Shown piece after piece: positions 21,884-30,091 of a stretch of 54,713 nucleotides of DNA. Where the stretch lies: assembly GCF_000281975.1 (NCBI RefSeq), contig NZ_AKKE01000137.1, forward strand, positions 1-54,713. The letters are read 5' to 3'. The notes beneath the pieces are model-generated. The model saw only the letters and a list, made by a program, of their open reading frames with translations. It was not told the origin of the DNA and searched no databases. The stretch is from Novosphingobium sp. AP12. Lineage in GTDB: Bacteria; Pseudomonadota; Alphaproteobacteria; Sphingomonadales; Sphingomonadaceae. The first letter of the stretch is position 1, and each line of letters starts with the position of its first letter. Both the position numbers and the translations under genes were made by a program.

Positions 21884-22368
21884 GTGGCATGATTAAAATT
21901 TTGACAATGCCGTAAAACCCATTGGTATTTTATCGAATTTCCCACCGTTGGAAGCCACGCCTCGTGCAGTTCATACAAAAGTTGATGTCATGTCCCAGGC
22001 GTTGGACAACCCCTTGTCACCGCCTGACTCTGCAGGCGAACACGGCGCATTGGCGGTTCTCAAGTTACACTACGGCATCACCCACAGCGTCTCGCGGTAT
22101 TGCAGATGCGGCCGGACCATGACTCTGAGAGCCGCCCCCAGATCGCGGCGTGCCAGTCGCTCGCGCCCCCGCCCGCCACTGCTTAAAACTCCTAACCCCG
22201 AAACAGGAATTGGATAACAGGGCGGACTCCGGGGAATTGGCCGAAAAACTTAAATCTGGCTCTTTGTTCGGAGTGTAGTCTTCAAAGTTATTCGAATTGC
22301 GAAGACGTTTGCGCGCGCAGTTGTTCTACGCCCCGCCCGCAACGGCCCGGCCAGAGGTGATCCCGACC
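21884..22368. other. 485-base gap between luxR and rfbC
   Basis: The stretch is AT-richer than its surroundings. It contains a possible promoter at 21901-21929 and short overlapping frames near 21922-22217, none of which resembles a known family. The last 15 bases hold an AGAGGTGA ribosome-binding site at 22353-22360 for rfbC. It probably carries regulatory DNA and a long leader. Confidence 0.45.
21901..21929 (+). promoter_or_regulatory. Possible sigma-70-type promoter toward the rhamnose operon
   Basis: TTGACA at 21901-21906 is followed after 17 bases by GGTATT at 21924-21929, in an AT-rich context just outside the start of the divergent luxR gene. The -10 match is weak, and rfbC begins about 440 bases further on, so the assignment is tentative. 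Confidence 0.25.
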
Positions 22369-22962
22369 ATGGACGTCAGATCGTACGAAATTGCCGGGCC
22401 CAGGCTGTTCGTGCCGACCCGGATCACCGACAGCCGCGGTTACTTCGCCGAAACCTTCCGCGCCGACCGGTTCGCCGAGCATTGCGGGGCGTCGGATTTC
22501 GTCCAGGACAACGAGTCCTGCAGCCTGGAGCCGGGCACGATCCGTGGCCTCCACTTCCAGCGCGGTCCCGCCGTCCAGGGCAAGCTGGTGCGGTGTACGG
22601 CAGGCGCCCTGTTCGACGTCGCGGTGGATATCCGGGTCGGCTCACCAACTTACGGGCACTGGGTCGCCGAGATCCTGACGGCCGGCAACGGCTACCAGCT
22701 CTGGCTTCCGCCCGGCTTCGCCCACGGTTTCTGCACGCTCGAGCCCAGTACCGTGATCGCCTACAAGGTCACCGACTTCTACAGTGCCGAGTGCGACATG
22801 GGATTGCACTGGGACGATCCCGACCTCGCCATCGAGTGGCCGGAGGTCGCCAATCCGGCCAGCCTCTCGGCGAAAGACCGGACCCAGCCGGCATTTTCCA
22901 GCCTCCCCGCCTTTTTCTCTTACGAGGACCTGCAATTATGCGAGGCGCCCCTGTGCGTGTGA
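22369..22962 (+). CDS. rfbC: dTDP-4-dehydrorhamnose 3,5-epimerase
   Basis: This 197-residue cupin enzyme converts dTDP-4-dehydro-6-deoxy-glucose to dTDP-4-dehydro-rhamnose. Visible family features are RITDSRGYFAETF, the catalytic-His region TIRGLHFQ near 57, GHWVAEIL, PPGFAHGF, and WDDPDLAIEWP near 160. ATG 22369 is preferred to a 24-residue upstream extension because it matches the family start (MDVRSYEI) and follows AGAGGTGA. It is the first gene of the rhamnose operon, and its 3' end overlaps rfbB by 25 bases. Confidence 0.95.
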   Translation: MDVRSYEIAGPRLFVPTRITDSRGYFAETFRADRFAEHCGASDFVQDNESCSLEPGTIRGLHFQRGPAVQGKLVRCTAGALFDVAVDIRVGSPTYGHWVAEILTAGNGYQLWLPPGFAHGFCTLEPSTVIAYKVTDFYSAECDMGLHWDDPDLAIEWPEVANPASLSAKDRTQPAFSSLPAFFSYEDLQLCEAPLCV

Positions 22963-24014
22963 TCGTGACCGGCGGGGCCGGCTTCATCGGCTCTGCCCTG
23001 GTGCGCCATCTGGTGCTGACCAAGGGAGACCAGGTCCTCAACATCGACAAGCTTACATACGCAGGCAACCAGGCATCGCTGCACTCGGTGGCCGGGCACG
23101 ATAACTACCGCTTCCTGCGTGCCGACATCTGCGACCGGGCGGCGCTGGACGAAGCCTTCGCGCAGTTCCGCCCCGACCGGGTCATGCACCTCGCCGCCGA
23201 AAGCCACGTCGATCGATCGATCACGGCGGCGGGCGACTTCATGGCCACCAACGTCATCGGCACCTTCACGCTGCTCGAGGCGGTGCGCGACTACTGGCAG
23301 CGCCTGCCTTCGGCCGCCCGCGACCGGTTCCGCTTCCTCCACGTCTCGACCGACGAGGTCTACGGCTCGCTGGGCGACAAGGGCCTGTTCCAGGAGACCA
23401 CGCCCTACGATCCCAGCTCGCCCTACTCCGCATCCAAGGCCGCGTCCGACCATCTCGCCAAGGCCTGGCACCGGACATACGGATTGCCCGTCGTCGTATC
23501 GAACTGCTCAAACAATTACGGGCCCTACCACTTCCCAGAAAAGCTCATCCCGCTCACCATCATCAATGCGCTGGAGGGCCGCAGCCTGCCGGTCTACGGC
23601 CGCGGCGAGAACGTGCGCGACTGGCTCTACGTCGATGACCACGCCCGGGCGCTGGAACGGATCGCCGCGCGAGGAAGGCCGGGGGAAACCTATAACGTCG
23701 GTGGACGCAACGAGAGGCGCAACATCGACGTCGTGCGCCGTATCTGCGGCTTCCTCGACGAGCTCGTCCCGGCGAAGGAACCACGCGAACGGCTGATCGA
23801 GTACGTCACCGACCGCCCCGGCCACGATGCGCGCTACGCGATCGATGCTAGCAAGCTGGAAACCGAACTCGGCTGGCAGGCGCAGGAGACTTTCGAGACA
23901 GGCATCTATCGCACGATCCGCTGGTATCTCGACAACGAGTGGTGGTGGCGCCCGCTGCGAACTCGCTATGAAGGCCAGCGGCTCGGCCTGGTCCTGCAGG
24001 ACGTCGCGGCGTGA
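22938..24014 (+). CDS. rfbB: dTDP-glucose 4,6-dehydratase
   Basis: A 358-residue extended short-chain dehydrogenase with the NAD motif VTGGAGFIGSALVRH at the N terminus, HLAAESHVDRSI near 83, the catalytic STDEVYG triad region near 135, and Y-S-A-S-K near 160. It makes dTDP-4-dehydro-6-deoxy-glucose from dTDP-glucose. ATG 22938 lies inside the end of rfbC, and its stop overlaps the rfbD GTG start. A longer upstream extension in the same frame lies within rfbC and is rejected. Confidence 0.95.
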   Translation: MRGAPVRVIVTGGAGFIGSALVRHLVLTKGDQVLNIDKLTYAGNQASLHSVAGHDNYRFLRADICDRAALDEAFAQFRPDRVMHLAAESHVDRSITAAGDFMATNVIGTFTLLEAVRDYWQRLPSAARDRFRFLHVSTDEVYGSLGDKGLFQETTPYDPSSPYSASKAASDHLAKAWHRTYGLPVVVSNCSNNYGPYHFPEKLIPLTIINALEGRSLPVYGRGENVRDWLYVDDHARALERIAARGRPGETYNVGGRNERRNIDVVRRICGFLDELVPAKEPRERLIEYVTDRPGHDARYAIDASKLETELGWQAQETFETGIYRTIRWYLDNEWWWRPLRTRYEGQRLGLVLQDVAA

Positions 24015-24931
24015 GGATTGCCGTCACCGGGACCAGGGGGCAGGTGGCCGTCAGCCTGCTCGAAGTCGGCGCGCTCAGCGGGGTCGAGGTTGTTGCCGTG
24101 GGCAGGCCCCGGTTAAACCTCATGGCCTTGGAAACGGTGCGGGACGCGCTGGCGGAGGCCAAGCCGGACGTGATCGTTTCCGCCGCCGCCTACACGGCCG
24201 TCGACCGGGCGGAGACCGACGCCGAGACCGCCCATGCCGTCAACGTCAACGGCGCCCGGGCCGTGGCACAGGCAGCGAGCGAACTCGGTGTGCCGCTGAT
24301 CCACCTGTCGACCGATTACGTTTTCTCCGGGGCCGCGCGGAGGCCCTATGTCGAGAGCGACGCTGCACTGCCCATAGGGCTCTACGCCATCACCAAGCTC
24401 GCGGGCGAACGCGCCGTGGCGGCCGTCCATGGGGACAACACCGCCATCCTGCGCACCGGGTGGGTCTACAGTCCCTTCGGCACCAACTTCGCCAAGACCA
24501 TGCTGCGCCTTGCCGGCGAGCGGGCCGAAGTGGGCGTCGTCGATGACCAGTTCGGCAGCCCGACCAGCGCTCTCGATCTGGCGAGAGGCATCGTCGAGGT
24601 CGCGTGCAACCTCGTGGCGAGCCCCGACCCGGCGCTGCGCGGCACTTTCCACATGACGGCAGCGGGCGACTGCAGCTGGGCCGAGTTCGCGCGCGCCCTA
24701 TTCGACGCCTCGCGCGATCTCGGCGGACCCGGCGCCCACGTGCGGGCCATCCCTACCAGAGATTACCCCACGCCCGCGCGGCGCCCGCAGGACTCGCGAC
24801 TCGACTGCTCTTTGCTCGCCTCCGTGCACGGCGTGGCTTTGCCCCCGTGGCGCGCCGCGCTGCTCGAAGTCGTCGAACGCCTCGTCCTTGAACCCCAGTC
24901 CGTCCCGGACCTCGTAGGAGCGCCGTCATGA
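24011..24931 (+). CDS. rfbD: dTDP-4-dehydrorhamnose reductase
   Basis: A 306-residue reductase that completes dTDP-L-rhamnose with NAD(P)H. It has the N-terminal VTGTRGQVAVSL motif, AAAYTAVDRAE near 57, HLSTDYVFSG near 98, and YAITKLAGE near 125 carrying the catalytic Tyr and Lys. GTG 24011 overlaps the rfbB stop and its own TGA overlaps the rfbA ATG, so the last three genes of the operon are tightly coupled. Confidence 0.94.
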   Translation: MRIAVTGTRGQVAVSLLEVGALSGVEVVAVGRPRLNLMALETVRDALAEAKPDVIVSAAAYTAVDRAETDAETAHAVNVNGARAVAQAASELGVPLIHLSTDYVFSGAARRPYVESDAALPIGLYAITKLAGERAVAAVHGDNTAILRTGWVYSPFGTNFAKTMLRLAGERAEVGVVDDQFGSPTSALDLARGIVEVACNLVASPDPALRGTFHMTAAGDCSWAEFARALFDASRDLGGPGAHVRAIPTRDYPTPARRPQDSRLDCSLLASVHGVALPPWRAALLEVVERLVLEPQSVPDLVGAPS

Positions 24932-25866
24932 AGGGCATAATTCTGGCGGGGGGCAGTGGCACGCGGCTCTACCCAATGACGCTGGCGACCTCGAAACAGC
25001 TCATGCCGGTCTACGACAAGCCGATGATCTACTATCCGCTGAGCACGCTGATGCTGGCGGGTATCCGGGAAATCCTCATCATCTCCACGCCGCGCGACCT
25101 GCCGGCATTCCGCGAACTGCTCGGCGACGGCTCGCAGTGGGGCATCGAACTGCAATACGCCGTGCAGCCCCGGCCCGAGGGCCTGGCGCAGGCCTATATC
25201 ATCGGTGCTGACTTCGTGGGACGCGAGCCGTCTGCGCTGATCCTGGGCGACAACATCTTCCACGGCCATGGACTGCCCGAACTGCTGGCACAAGCGAGCG
25301 ACAGGAGGGCCGGGGCGACCGTCTTCGCCTATCACGTCCAGGACCCGGAACGCTACGGGGTGGTCGAATTCGACCAGCGCATGCGGGCCCTGTCGATCGA
25401 AGAGAAGCCGGCCGGGCCGCGATCGAACTGGGCCGTCACCGGACTGTATTTCTATGACGGACAGGTGGCGGACATCGCCGCCGATCTCGCCCCCTCGCCG
25501 CGCGGCGAACTCGAGATCACCGACGTCAACCGGGCCTACCTCGAGCGCGGTCTGCTATCGGTCGAGATGATGGGCCGGGGCTATGCATGGCTGGACACGG
25601 GTACGCCGGACAGCCTGATGGACGCCGCCGAATTCGTGCGCATCCTTGAAAAGCGGCAAAGCGTGAAGATTGCCAGCCCCGAGGAAGTGGCGTTCCGCCG
25701 CGGCTTCATCGACACCGCTCAACTGGAGCGCACGATCGGCAGGCTGGGGAAATCGGACTACGCGGCGTACCTGCGGCAGGTGCTCGCATCGGCCCGCCCC
25801 GCGCCCGACGCGCTGGTGCCGGCACGAGGGCGTGGGGAAGGGCTGCTGGGCGCGTTGGTATCGTGA
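24928..25866 (+). CDS. rfbA: Glucose-1-phosphate thymidylyltransferase
   Basis: A 312-residue nucleotidyltransferase that makes dTDP-glucose, the first step of the rhamnose pathway. The signature GGSGTRLYPMTLATSKQL appears at residue ~8, followed by PMIYYPLSTLMLAGI, and GDNIFHGHGL near 110 carries the metal-binding aspartate. It is a little longer than the usual ~290 residues because of a C-terminal Arg/Gly/Ala-rich tail. It is last in the rfbCBDA operon and is followed 23 bases later by a strong hairpin. Confidence 0.95.
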   Translation: MKGIILAGGSGTRLYPMTLATSKQLMPVYDKPMIYYPLSTLMLAGIREILIISTPRDLPAFRELLGDGSQWGIELQYAVQPRPEGLAQAYIIGADFVGREPSALILGDNIFHGHGLPELLAQASDRRAGATVFAYHVQDPERYGVVEFDQRMRALSIEEKPAGPRSNWAVTGLYFYDGQVADIAADLAPSPRGELEITDVNRAYLERGLLSVEMMGRGYAWLDTGTPDSLMDAAEFVRILEKRQSVKIASPEEVAFRRGFIDTAQLERTIGRLGKSDYAAYLRQVLASARPAPDALVPARGRGEGLLGALVS

Positions 25867-25889
25867 CGGGACGCCTCGGCTAACCGCAG

Positions 25890-25911
25890 TGCCGGCGCCG
25901 TAGCGCCGGCA
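25890..25911. terminator. Hairpin between the rhamnose operon and the convergent hydrolase
   Basis: A perfect 9-bp stem, TGCCGGCGC with GCGCCGGCA, encloses the loop CGTA. It sits between two convergent genes and could end transcription from both sides, although there is no long T run. Confidence 0.6.
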
Positions 25912-25917
25912 TTACTA

Positions 25918-26553
25918 TCAGCGGTAGAAGACGTGGTTGTCGACGCGTGCCAGGCGCGTCAGGCGCCACTTGGGCGAGACACGCGCGGCGTGGAAGAATA
26001 GGGCGCCGCGCACCGGGCTCTTCCATTCGCCTTCACTGGCGATCTGGGCGATGGCGACGGCTTCGCGCCAGTCGGCCGAGCTTTCGCGCACCGACGGCAT
26101 CGAGCGGCCGCGAATGAACGAGAACTGCGAAGGCTGGTAGACCACACCGCAGTAGCTCTTGGGAAAACGCCCGGACGTGGTGCGGTTGACGATCACACGG
26201 CCAACGGCAAGCTGACCTTCCAGCGTTTCGCCGCGTGCCTCGAAATAGATGGCCCCCGCCAGGCAGCGCATTTCGCTCGACAGGTCGTCGGGCATCGACT
26301 GCTGCGACACTAGTTCCTGGAGGGAGTCTGCATCGGTATCCGCGTCGTCGGTCGCCTCGGCGTCCTCCGCCGGAAGAGCCTGGACCATGGGCCGGGATTC
26401 GAATTCGATGATGGGCTTCTGTTCGGCCACCTGATCGCTCAGGATCGGAATCAGATCCGATGCGGCCGCGCCCGAACCCTGGGCGCTCAACAGTGCGGTC
26501 AATACCGTTGCGGCCAGCGCCATTGCGCTCGCCCACTCAACCTTGCTTCGCAT
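25918..26553 (-). CDS. Secreted cell-wall hydrolase, SleB/Hydrolase_2 family
   Basis: The protein has 211 residues. An N-terminal signal-peptide-like segment (AMALAATVLTALLSAQGSGA) precedes an acidic linker to about residue 90. The Hydrolase_2 domain follows, with LAGAIYFEARGETLEGQLAV carrying the likely catalytic Glu, then VIVNR and SYCGVVYQPSQFSF. Such proteins cleave peptidoglycan in the periplasm during wall remodelling. It stands alone, convergent with rfbA. A strong ribosome-binding site is not obvious at ATG 26553. Confidence 0.87.
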   Translation of the reverse strand: MRSKVEWASAMALAATVLTALLSAQGSGAAASDLIPILSDQVAEQKPIIEFESRPMVQALPAEDAEATDDADTDADSLQELVSQQSMPDDLSSEMRCLAGAIYFEARGETLEGQLAVGRVIVNRTTSGRFPKSYCGVVYQPSQFSFIRGRSMPSVRESSADWREAVAIAQIASEGEWKSPVRGALFFHAARVSPKWRLTRLARVDNHVFYR

Positions 26554-26735
26554 TTATTCATATCAAGGGCGGTGAACCGGTCCGACACAGGCTGGAACGG
26601 AATGCCGAGTTACGGCGTTCTGTTTCCGTCGAGCCTGCCGACGATTCCCCGTCTGCGTGCTAGCCGGGCAACCGTAGTGCCACCCATGCCGCTTTCGCAC
26701 TTGTGAGGGCGCACTTACCTTGCGCGCCCTGCAAG

Positions 26736-27077
26736 TCAACCTTTGTCAGGTTCCAGCCCGATGAAGCGTTCGGCCTGCGCGACGTCGAGTTCCACGATCC
26801 ACACATCACGGTCCTGCGCCTTGCGGCGGTCGAGGTAGGCCTGGAAATCCGCAGGGTGCGCGGAATCCTGCCGCCGTGTGCAGCGCCATTGCCGGGTTCC
26901 GTCTAGTTCCGGCATCCGCTCGTAGACCCGGGCGCCAACGCCGTTGTGCACGAGCACGAGAAGGATCGTCCCGGCGTCACGCTCGCCCTTGGACAGCACC
27001 ATTCCGAAGCCGCCATCGGCGCCGACGCTGCGAATCAGGCCGGAAACCTCGAGATGTGCCGGCAGTCTGGCATCCAT
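26736..27077 (-). CDS. DUF1491 family protein
   Basis: A 113-residue soluble protein resembling the DUF1491 family of alphaproteobacteria: DARLPAHLEVSGLIR at the start, KGERDAGTILLVLV near 35, and ERMPELDGTRQW near 60. Its role is unknown. ATG 27077 shares its A with the TGA stop of the upstream thioesterase gene (TGATG), so the pair is translationally coupled. A longer in-frame N-terminal extension lies inside the thioesterase gene and is rejected. Confidence 0.8.
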   Translation of the reverse strand: MDARLPAHLEVSGLIRSVGADGGFGMVLSKGERDAGTILLVLVHNGVGARVYERMPELDGTRQWRCTRRQDSAHPADFQAYLDRRKAQDRDVWIVELDVAQAERFIGLEPDKG

Positions 27078-27586
27078 CAGGCGGGGCCTCTGGGAACGGA
27101 ATAGCCGGGCAAGCTGGAGAGGGCGATGCGCGAGCGCATGAACGTGCCGGTTCCGCGTCCGCACTCGTCGCCGTCCTCGTCGAGCAGCCAGGATTCGGCC
27201 ACCAGCACACGGCGGCGTCCGCTGACCCAGCGCCCCTCGGCGACGATGCGGCCGCCCTTGATCGGCTTGCTGAGGTGCATGTTGAACGAGGTGGTCAGCA
27301 GGAAACGGTCGGTCACATGCGTGTTGGCGGCATAGAACGCCGCGTCGTCGAGCATCTTGAAATAGATCGTCCCGTGCGCCGCGCCGGCCGCGTGGAAGCA
27401 GTCCGGCTCGACCAGGAACGTGATGCGCGACAATCCCTCGCCGGTGATCTCCAGCGAGGAACGGAACATGTGATTGATCGGAGCCGAGGCATAGAGCCCC
27501 TCCAGCGCACGCCAGTGCAGGGCGGCTCCTTCGGTCCCGGGAGCGCCCTGGACGCCGCCGGGAGCCCCCGTCAGGTCATGCGGCAT
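27077..27586 (-). CDS. PaaI-type hotdog thioesterase
   Basis: A 169-residue single hotdog-domain protein. The segment AAGAAHGTIYFKMLDDAAFYAANT near 65-88 matches the PaaI/4HBT motif with its conserved H-G and acidic residues, and TSFNMHLSKPIKGGRIVAEG forms the following strands. It probably hydrolyses acyl-CoA in the cytoplasm; the substrate is unknown. ATG 27586 is preferred to the adjacent GTG 27589. The start lies within the end of ptsN, giving a small overlap. Confidence 0.82.
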   Translation of the reverse strand: MPHDLTGAPGGVQGAPGTEGAALHWRALEGLYASAPINHMFRSSLEITGEGLSRITFLVEPDCFHAAGAAHGTIYFKMLDDAAFYAANTHVTDRFLLTTSFNMHLSKPIKGGRIVAEGRWVSGRRRVLVAESWLLDEDGDECGRGTGTFMRSRIALSSLPGYSVPRGPA

Positions 27587-28037
27587 CACGGTCGATGACG
27601 TTGCTCAGTAGTCCGTAGACCGCCTCGGGACCCGGCGCGGTCAGCAGTGCCTCGCGCATGCGCTCGTCGCGCATCATGCGCGAGATCGCGGCGAGGGCGT
27701 GCAGGTGCGTCGCACCCGCACCCTCGGGGGAGAGAAGGCCGAACACGAGATCGACCGGCATGCCGTCGGCAGAATCGAACTCCACGGGAGACTCGAGACG
27801 CATGAACGCCGCCACCGGCCGCGTCAGGCCGGCCATGCGGGCGTGGGGAATGGCGATGCGGCGGCCGAAGCCGGTGCTTCCCAGCCGTTCCCGCTCGGTG
27901 ACACGCGCCAGCACGGCCTGATGGTCGAGACCATAAACCTGCGCGAACTGGCCCGCCAGCCTGTCCAGAATGATGTCCTTGCTGTCCGCGGTCACCGTGG
28001 TGACGGCTTCGGGCAGCAGTGCAAAAAGCCCGCTCAT
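27576..28037 (-). CDS. ptsN: Nitrogen-PTS EIIA protein
   Basis: A 153-residue EIIA-Ntr domain with LERLGSTGFGRRIAIPHARM, in which the His of IPHAR is the phosphorylated residue. EIIA-Ntr proteins regulate potassium and nitrogen physiology through protein contacts rather than sugar transport. ATG 28037 (MSGLFALLPEAV) fits the family start; a 27-residue upstream extension runs into the terminator and is rejected. It begins the leftward unit ptsN-thioesterase-DUF1491, separated from hpf by a terminator. Confidence 0.88.
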   Translation of the reverse strand: MSGLFALLPEAVTTVTADSKDIILDRLAGQFAQVYGLDHQAVLARVTERERLGSTGFGRRIAIPHARMAGLTRPVAAFMRLESPVEFDSADGMPVDLVFGLLSPEGAGATHLHALAAISRMMRDERMREALLTAPGPEAVYGLLSNVIDRDAA

Positions 28038-28088
28038 TTCGCTTCTGATACTAGAGTTTGACTGGTTTCCAAGTGCTGCAAATTCCCC

Positions 28089-28115
28089 AAAAAACCCCCG
28101 GCGTACCGGGGGTTT
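28089..28115 (-). terminator. Rho-independent terminator downstream of hpf
   Basis: On the minus strand a perfect 10-bp stem, AAACCCCCGG with CCGGGGGTTT, encloses a 4-base loop and continues into a T run. It lies 60 bases after the hpf stop and separates hpf from ptsN. Confidence 0.85.
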
Positions 28116-28174
28116 CATCTTCCTCTCGTCGAAGATCAGAAGTGGTGACGCCCAACAGGCGCAAACCTTGGGCG

Positions 28175-28744
28175 TCAGTGAGGCTCGACCCAGCCGATCG
28201 AGCCGTCGCCTCGGCGGTAGACCATATTATGGCGTCCCGTGCCAGCGTTTTTGAAAAGCAACGCCGTAGTATTGCGCAAGTCGAGCATCATGACCGCATC
28301 GGAAACGGTCGCCTCGGGAACATCGACTCGCGTCTCGGCGATCACGACGGGAGCGTCGGGTTCATGCTCCTCGTCTTCACTGACCTGCGATTCCTCGAAG
28401 ATGATGTAGGCCGCCTCTTCGACGGAAGCCGTATGGGCGGCCTGCTCGTGACGATCCTTGAGGCGGCGCTTGTAGCGTCGCAGCTGCTTGTCGATCTTCT
28501 CGGCCGACTGGTCGAACGAGATGTGCGCGTCCTGCGCACTGCCAGTGCCCTTGAGCACGAGATTCTGCATCACGTGCATGATGATGTCACATCGGAAGGC
28601 GCCCGCGGGGGCCTTGCTGAAAGTGACGTGCGAGGACAGCGCCCGGTTGAAATACTTCTCGATGATCGCCGTGAGCCGTTCGTTGGCGTGGGCCTGCAAG
28701 GCCTCGCCGGTATCGACCTGGTGACCGGAGACGCGAATATCCAT
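28175..28744 (-). CDS. hpf: Long-form ribosome hibernation promoting factor
   Basis: A 189-residue protein with the N-terminal HPF/RaiA fold (MDIRVSGHQVDTGEALQAH to about 100) and a C-terminal dimerisation domain at about 130-189 (VSDAVMMLDLRNTTALLF, then NMVYRRGDGSIGWVEP). It dimerises 70S ribosomes in slow growth. ATG 28744 follows an AAGGAG site nine bases upstream. It lies 25 bases after dnaQ and may be co-transcribed with it. The downstream hairpin closes the unit. No rpoN lies beside it, unlike in many proteobacteria. Confidence 0.93.
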   Translation of the reverse strand: MDIRVSGHQVDTGEALQAHANERLTAIIEKYFNRALSSHVTFSKAPAGAFRCDIIMHVMQNLVLKGTGSAQDAHISFDQSAEKIDKQLRRYKRRLKDRHEQAAHTASVEEAAYIIFEESQVSEDEEHEPDAPVVIAETRVDVPEATVSDAVMMLDLRNTTALLFKNAGTGRHNMVYRRGDGSIGWVEPH

Positions 28745-28769
28745 GGGCGTATTCTCCTTGTTTTAGAGT

Positions 28770-29453
28770 TCAGGCACCCCAGAGCGGGGTATCGACCGAC
28801 TTGAGAAACGCTGCGTGAGCAAGGAGTTCCTCCTCGGTGGCCGCGTGGGGGCGCGGCTGACGGAAAATACGGTTCTTCGTGGTGAGAACCTTGATTTCCG
28901 TCACGATTTCGGTGGTTTCCGCGACGAGTTCGAGGCCGATCTGGCGGCCTCCGCGCAGTTCCACGTAAACTTGGGCAAGCAGTTCGGCGTCGAGCAGGGC
29001 GCCGTGCTTGGTGCGGTGGCTACGGTCGATCCCATAGCGCGAACAGAGCGCGTCGAGCGACAGCTTGGCGCCCGGGTGGCGCACCTTGGCGAGCGCCACG
29101 GTATCCACCATCCGGTCCAGTCCGACGATCGGATGACCGCAGACGTTCAGTTCGAAGTTGATGAAATTGAAGTCGAACCCGGCGTTGTGCGCGATCATCG
29201 GGCTGTCCTCGATGAAGTCGAGGAAGTCCTGTGCGAGCGCGCCGAACAGCGGCTTGTCGGCGAGGAATGCGTCGGACAATCCATGCACCGCCTCGGCTTC
29301 GGCCGGCATCGTGCGCTCGGGGTTGAAATAGGCGTGGAAGGTGCGGCCCGTCGCCACCCGGTTGATCATCTCTATGCACCCGATCTCGACCATTCGGTCC
29401 CCGTTTTTGGGGTCAAATCCGGTCGTTTCGGTGTCGAAGATGATCTCTCTCAT
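28770..29453 (-). CDS. dnaQ: DNA polymerase III epsilon subunit, 3'-5' proofreading exonuclease
   Basis: A 227-residue DnaQ with exonuclease motifs in order: FDTETTGFDPKNGDRMVE (DxE) at ~5, HNAGFDFNFINFEL near 94, and HRTKHGALLDAELLAQVY (HxxxxxD) near 148. The C-terminal tail after 180 would bind the polymerase alpha subunit. ATG 29453 is chosen because it begins exactly at the family start (MREIIFDTETTG) with GGAG just upstream. It sits left of coaE in the origin-proximal leftward cluster. Confidence 0.94.
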   Translation of the reverse strand: MREIIFDTETTGFDPKNGDRMVEIGCIEMINRVATGRTFHAYFNPERTMPAEAEAVHGLSDAFLADKPLFGALAQDFLDFIEDSPMIAHNAGFDFNFINFELNVCGHPIVGLDRMVDTVALAKVRHPGAKLSLDALCSRYGIDRSHRTKHGALLDAELLAQVYVELRGGRQIGLELVAETTEIVTEIKVLTTKNRIFRQPRPHAATEEELLAHAAFLKSVDTPLWGA

Positions 29454-29503
29454 CCCTCTCCATATCTGCTTCGACGCATCGGAGCGCAAGGCCTTGCAGG
29501 GGA

Positions 29504-30091
29504 TTAATCGGCTCGGGTCAACGTCCGCACGATACCGGCTACCTGTTCGCGGGTCGCAGCGAGCGACGTGCCGGTATCGATCACGTGATCGGCACGGGCT
29601 CGCTTGTCGGCATCGGGGACCTGAAGTGCCAGAATCTGTTCGAATTTCTCGAGTGTCATGCCCGGCCGGGCGAGCACACGGGCGCGCTGATCGGTGGCCG
29701 GGGCGGAGACCACGGCGACGGCGTCGAGGCCCTCATGACCGCCTTTTTCGTAGAGCAGGGGTATGTCGAAGACCACGAGCGGAGCCTCAGCATTTTCCCG
29801 TAGAAAGTCCCCGCGCATGGCCGCGACGGCCGGGTGGACGATTCGTTCGAGCCGCAAAAGCGCCTCCTTGTCGCCGAAAACGGCGGCCCCCAGTTTGGGG
29901 CGATCGACGCCGTCCGGCCCGGTGGTTCCGGGAAAGGCATCCTCGATCAGCGGGAGCAGGGCGCCGCGCGGCCCCTGGAGTTCGTGGACGGCGGCATCGG
30001 CGTCGAACACCGGCACGTCGAGATCACGCAGCATCGCCGCGACGGTCGACTTGCCCATGCCGATCGAGCCGGTGAGGCCCAGGATTCTCAC
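29504..30091 (-). CDS. coaE: Dephospho-CoA kinase
   Basis: A 195-residue P-loop kinase for the last step of CoA synthesis: GLTGSIGMGKSTVA near 5, FDADAAVHEL near 29 with the catalytic Asp region, and LLYEKGGHEGLDAV near 112. GTG 30091 overlaps the aroE stop as GTGA. It belongs to the coupled leftward run maf-aroE-coaE. A 14-bp palindrome within it (29578-29591) shares only the parS core. Confidence 0.94.
   Translation of the reverse strand: MRILGLTGSIGMGKSTVAAMLRDLDVPVFDADAAVHELQGPRGALLPLIEDAFPGTTGPDGVDRPKLGAAVFGDKEALLRLERIVHPAVAAMRGDFLRENAEAPLVVFDIPLLYEKGGHEGLDAVAVVSAPATDQRARVLARPGMTLEKFEQILALQVPDADKRARADHVIDTGTSLAATREQVAGIVRTLTRAD

Noticed and set aside
21922..22217. Two overlapping short open frames in the luxR-rfbC gap
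   Set aside because: Low-complexity, no recognisable domain, no good ribosome-binding site, and they lie in a likely regulatory region.
29578..29591. CGATCACGTGATCG palindrome in coaE as a seventh parS
   Set aside because: It shares only the TCACGTGA core; the outer arm bases differ from the parS consensus on both sides.
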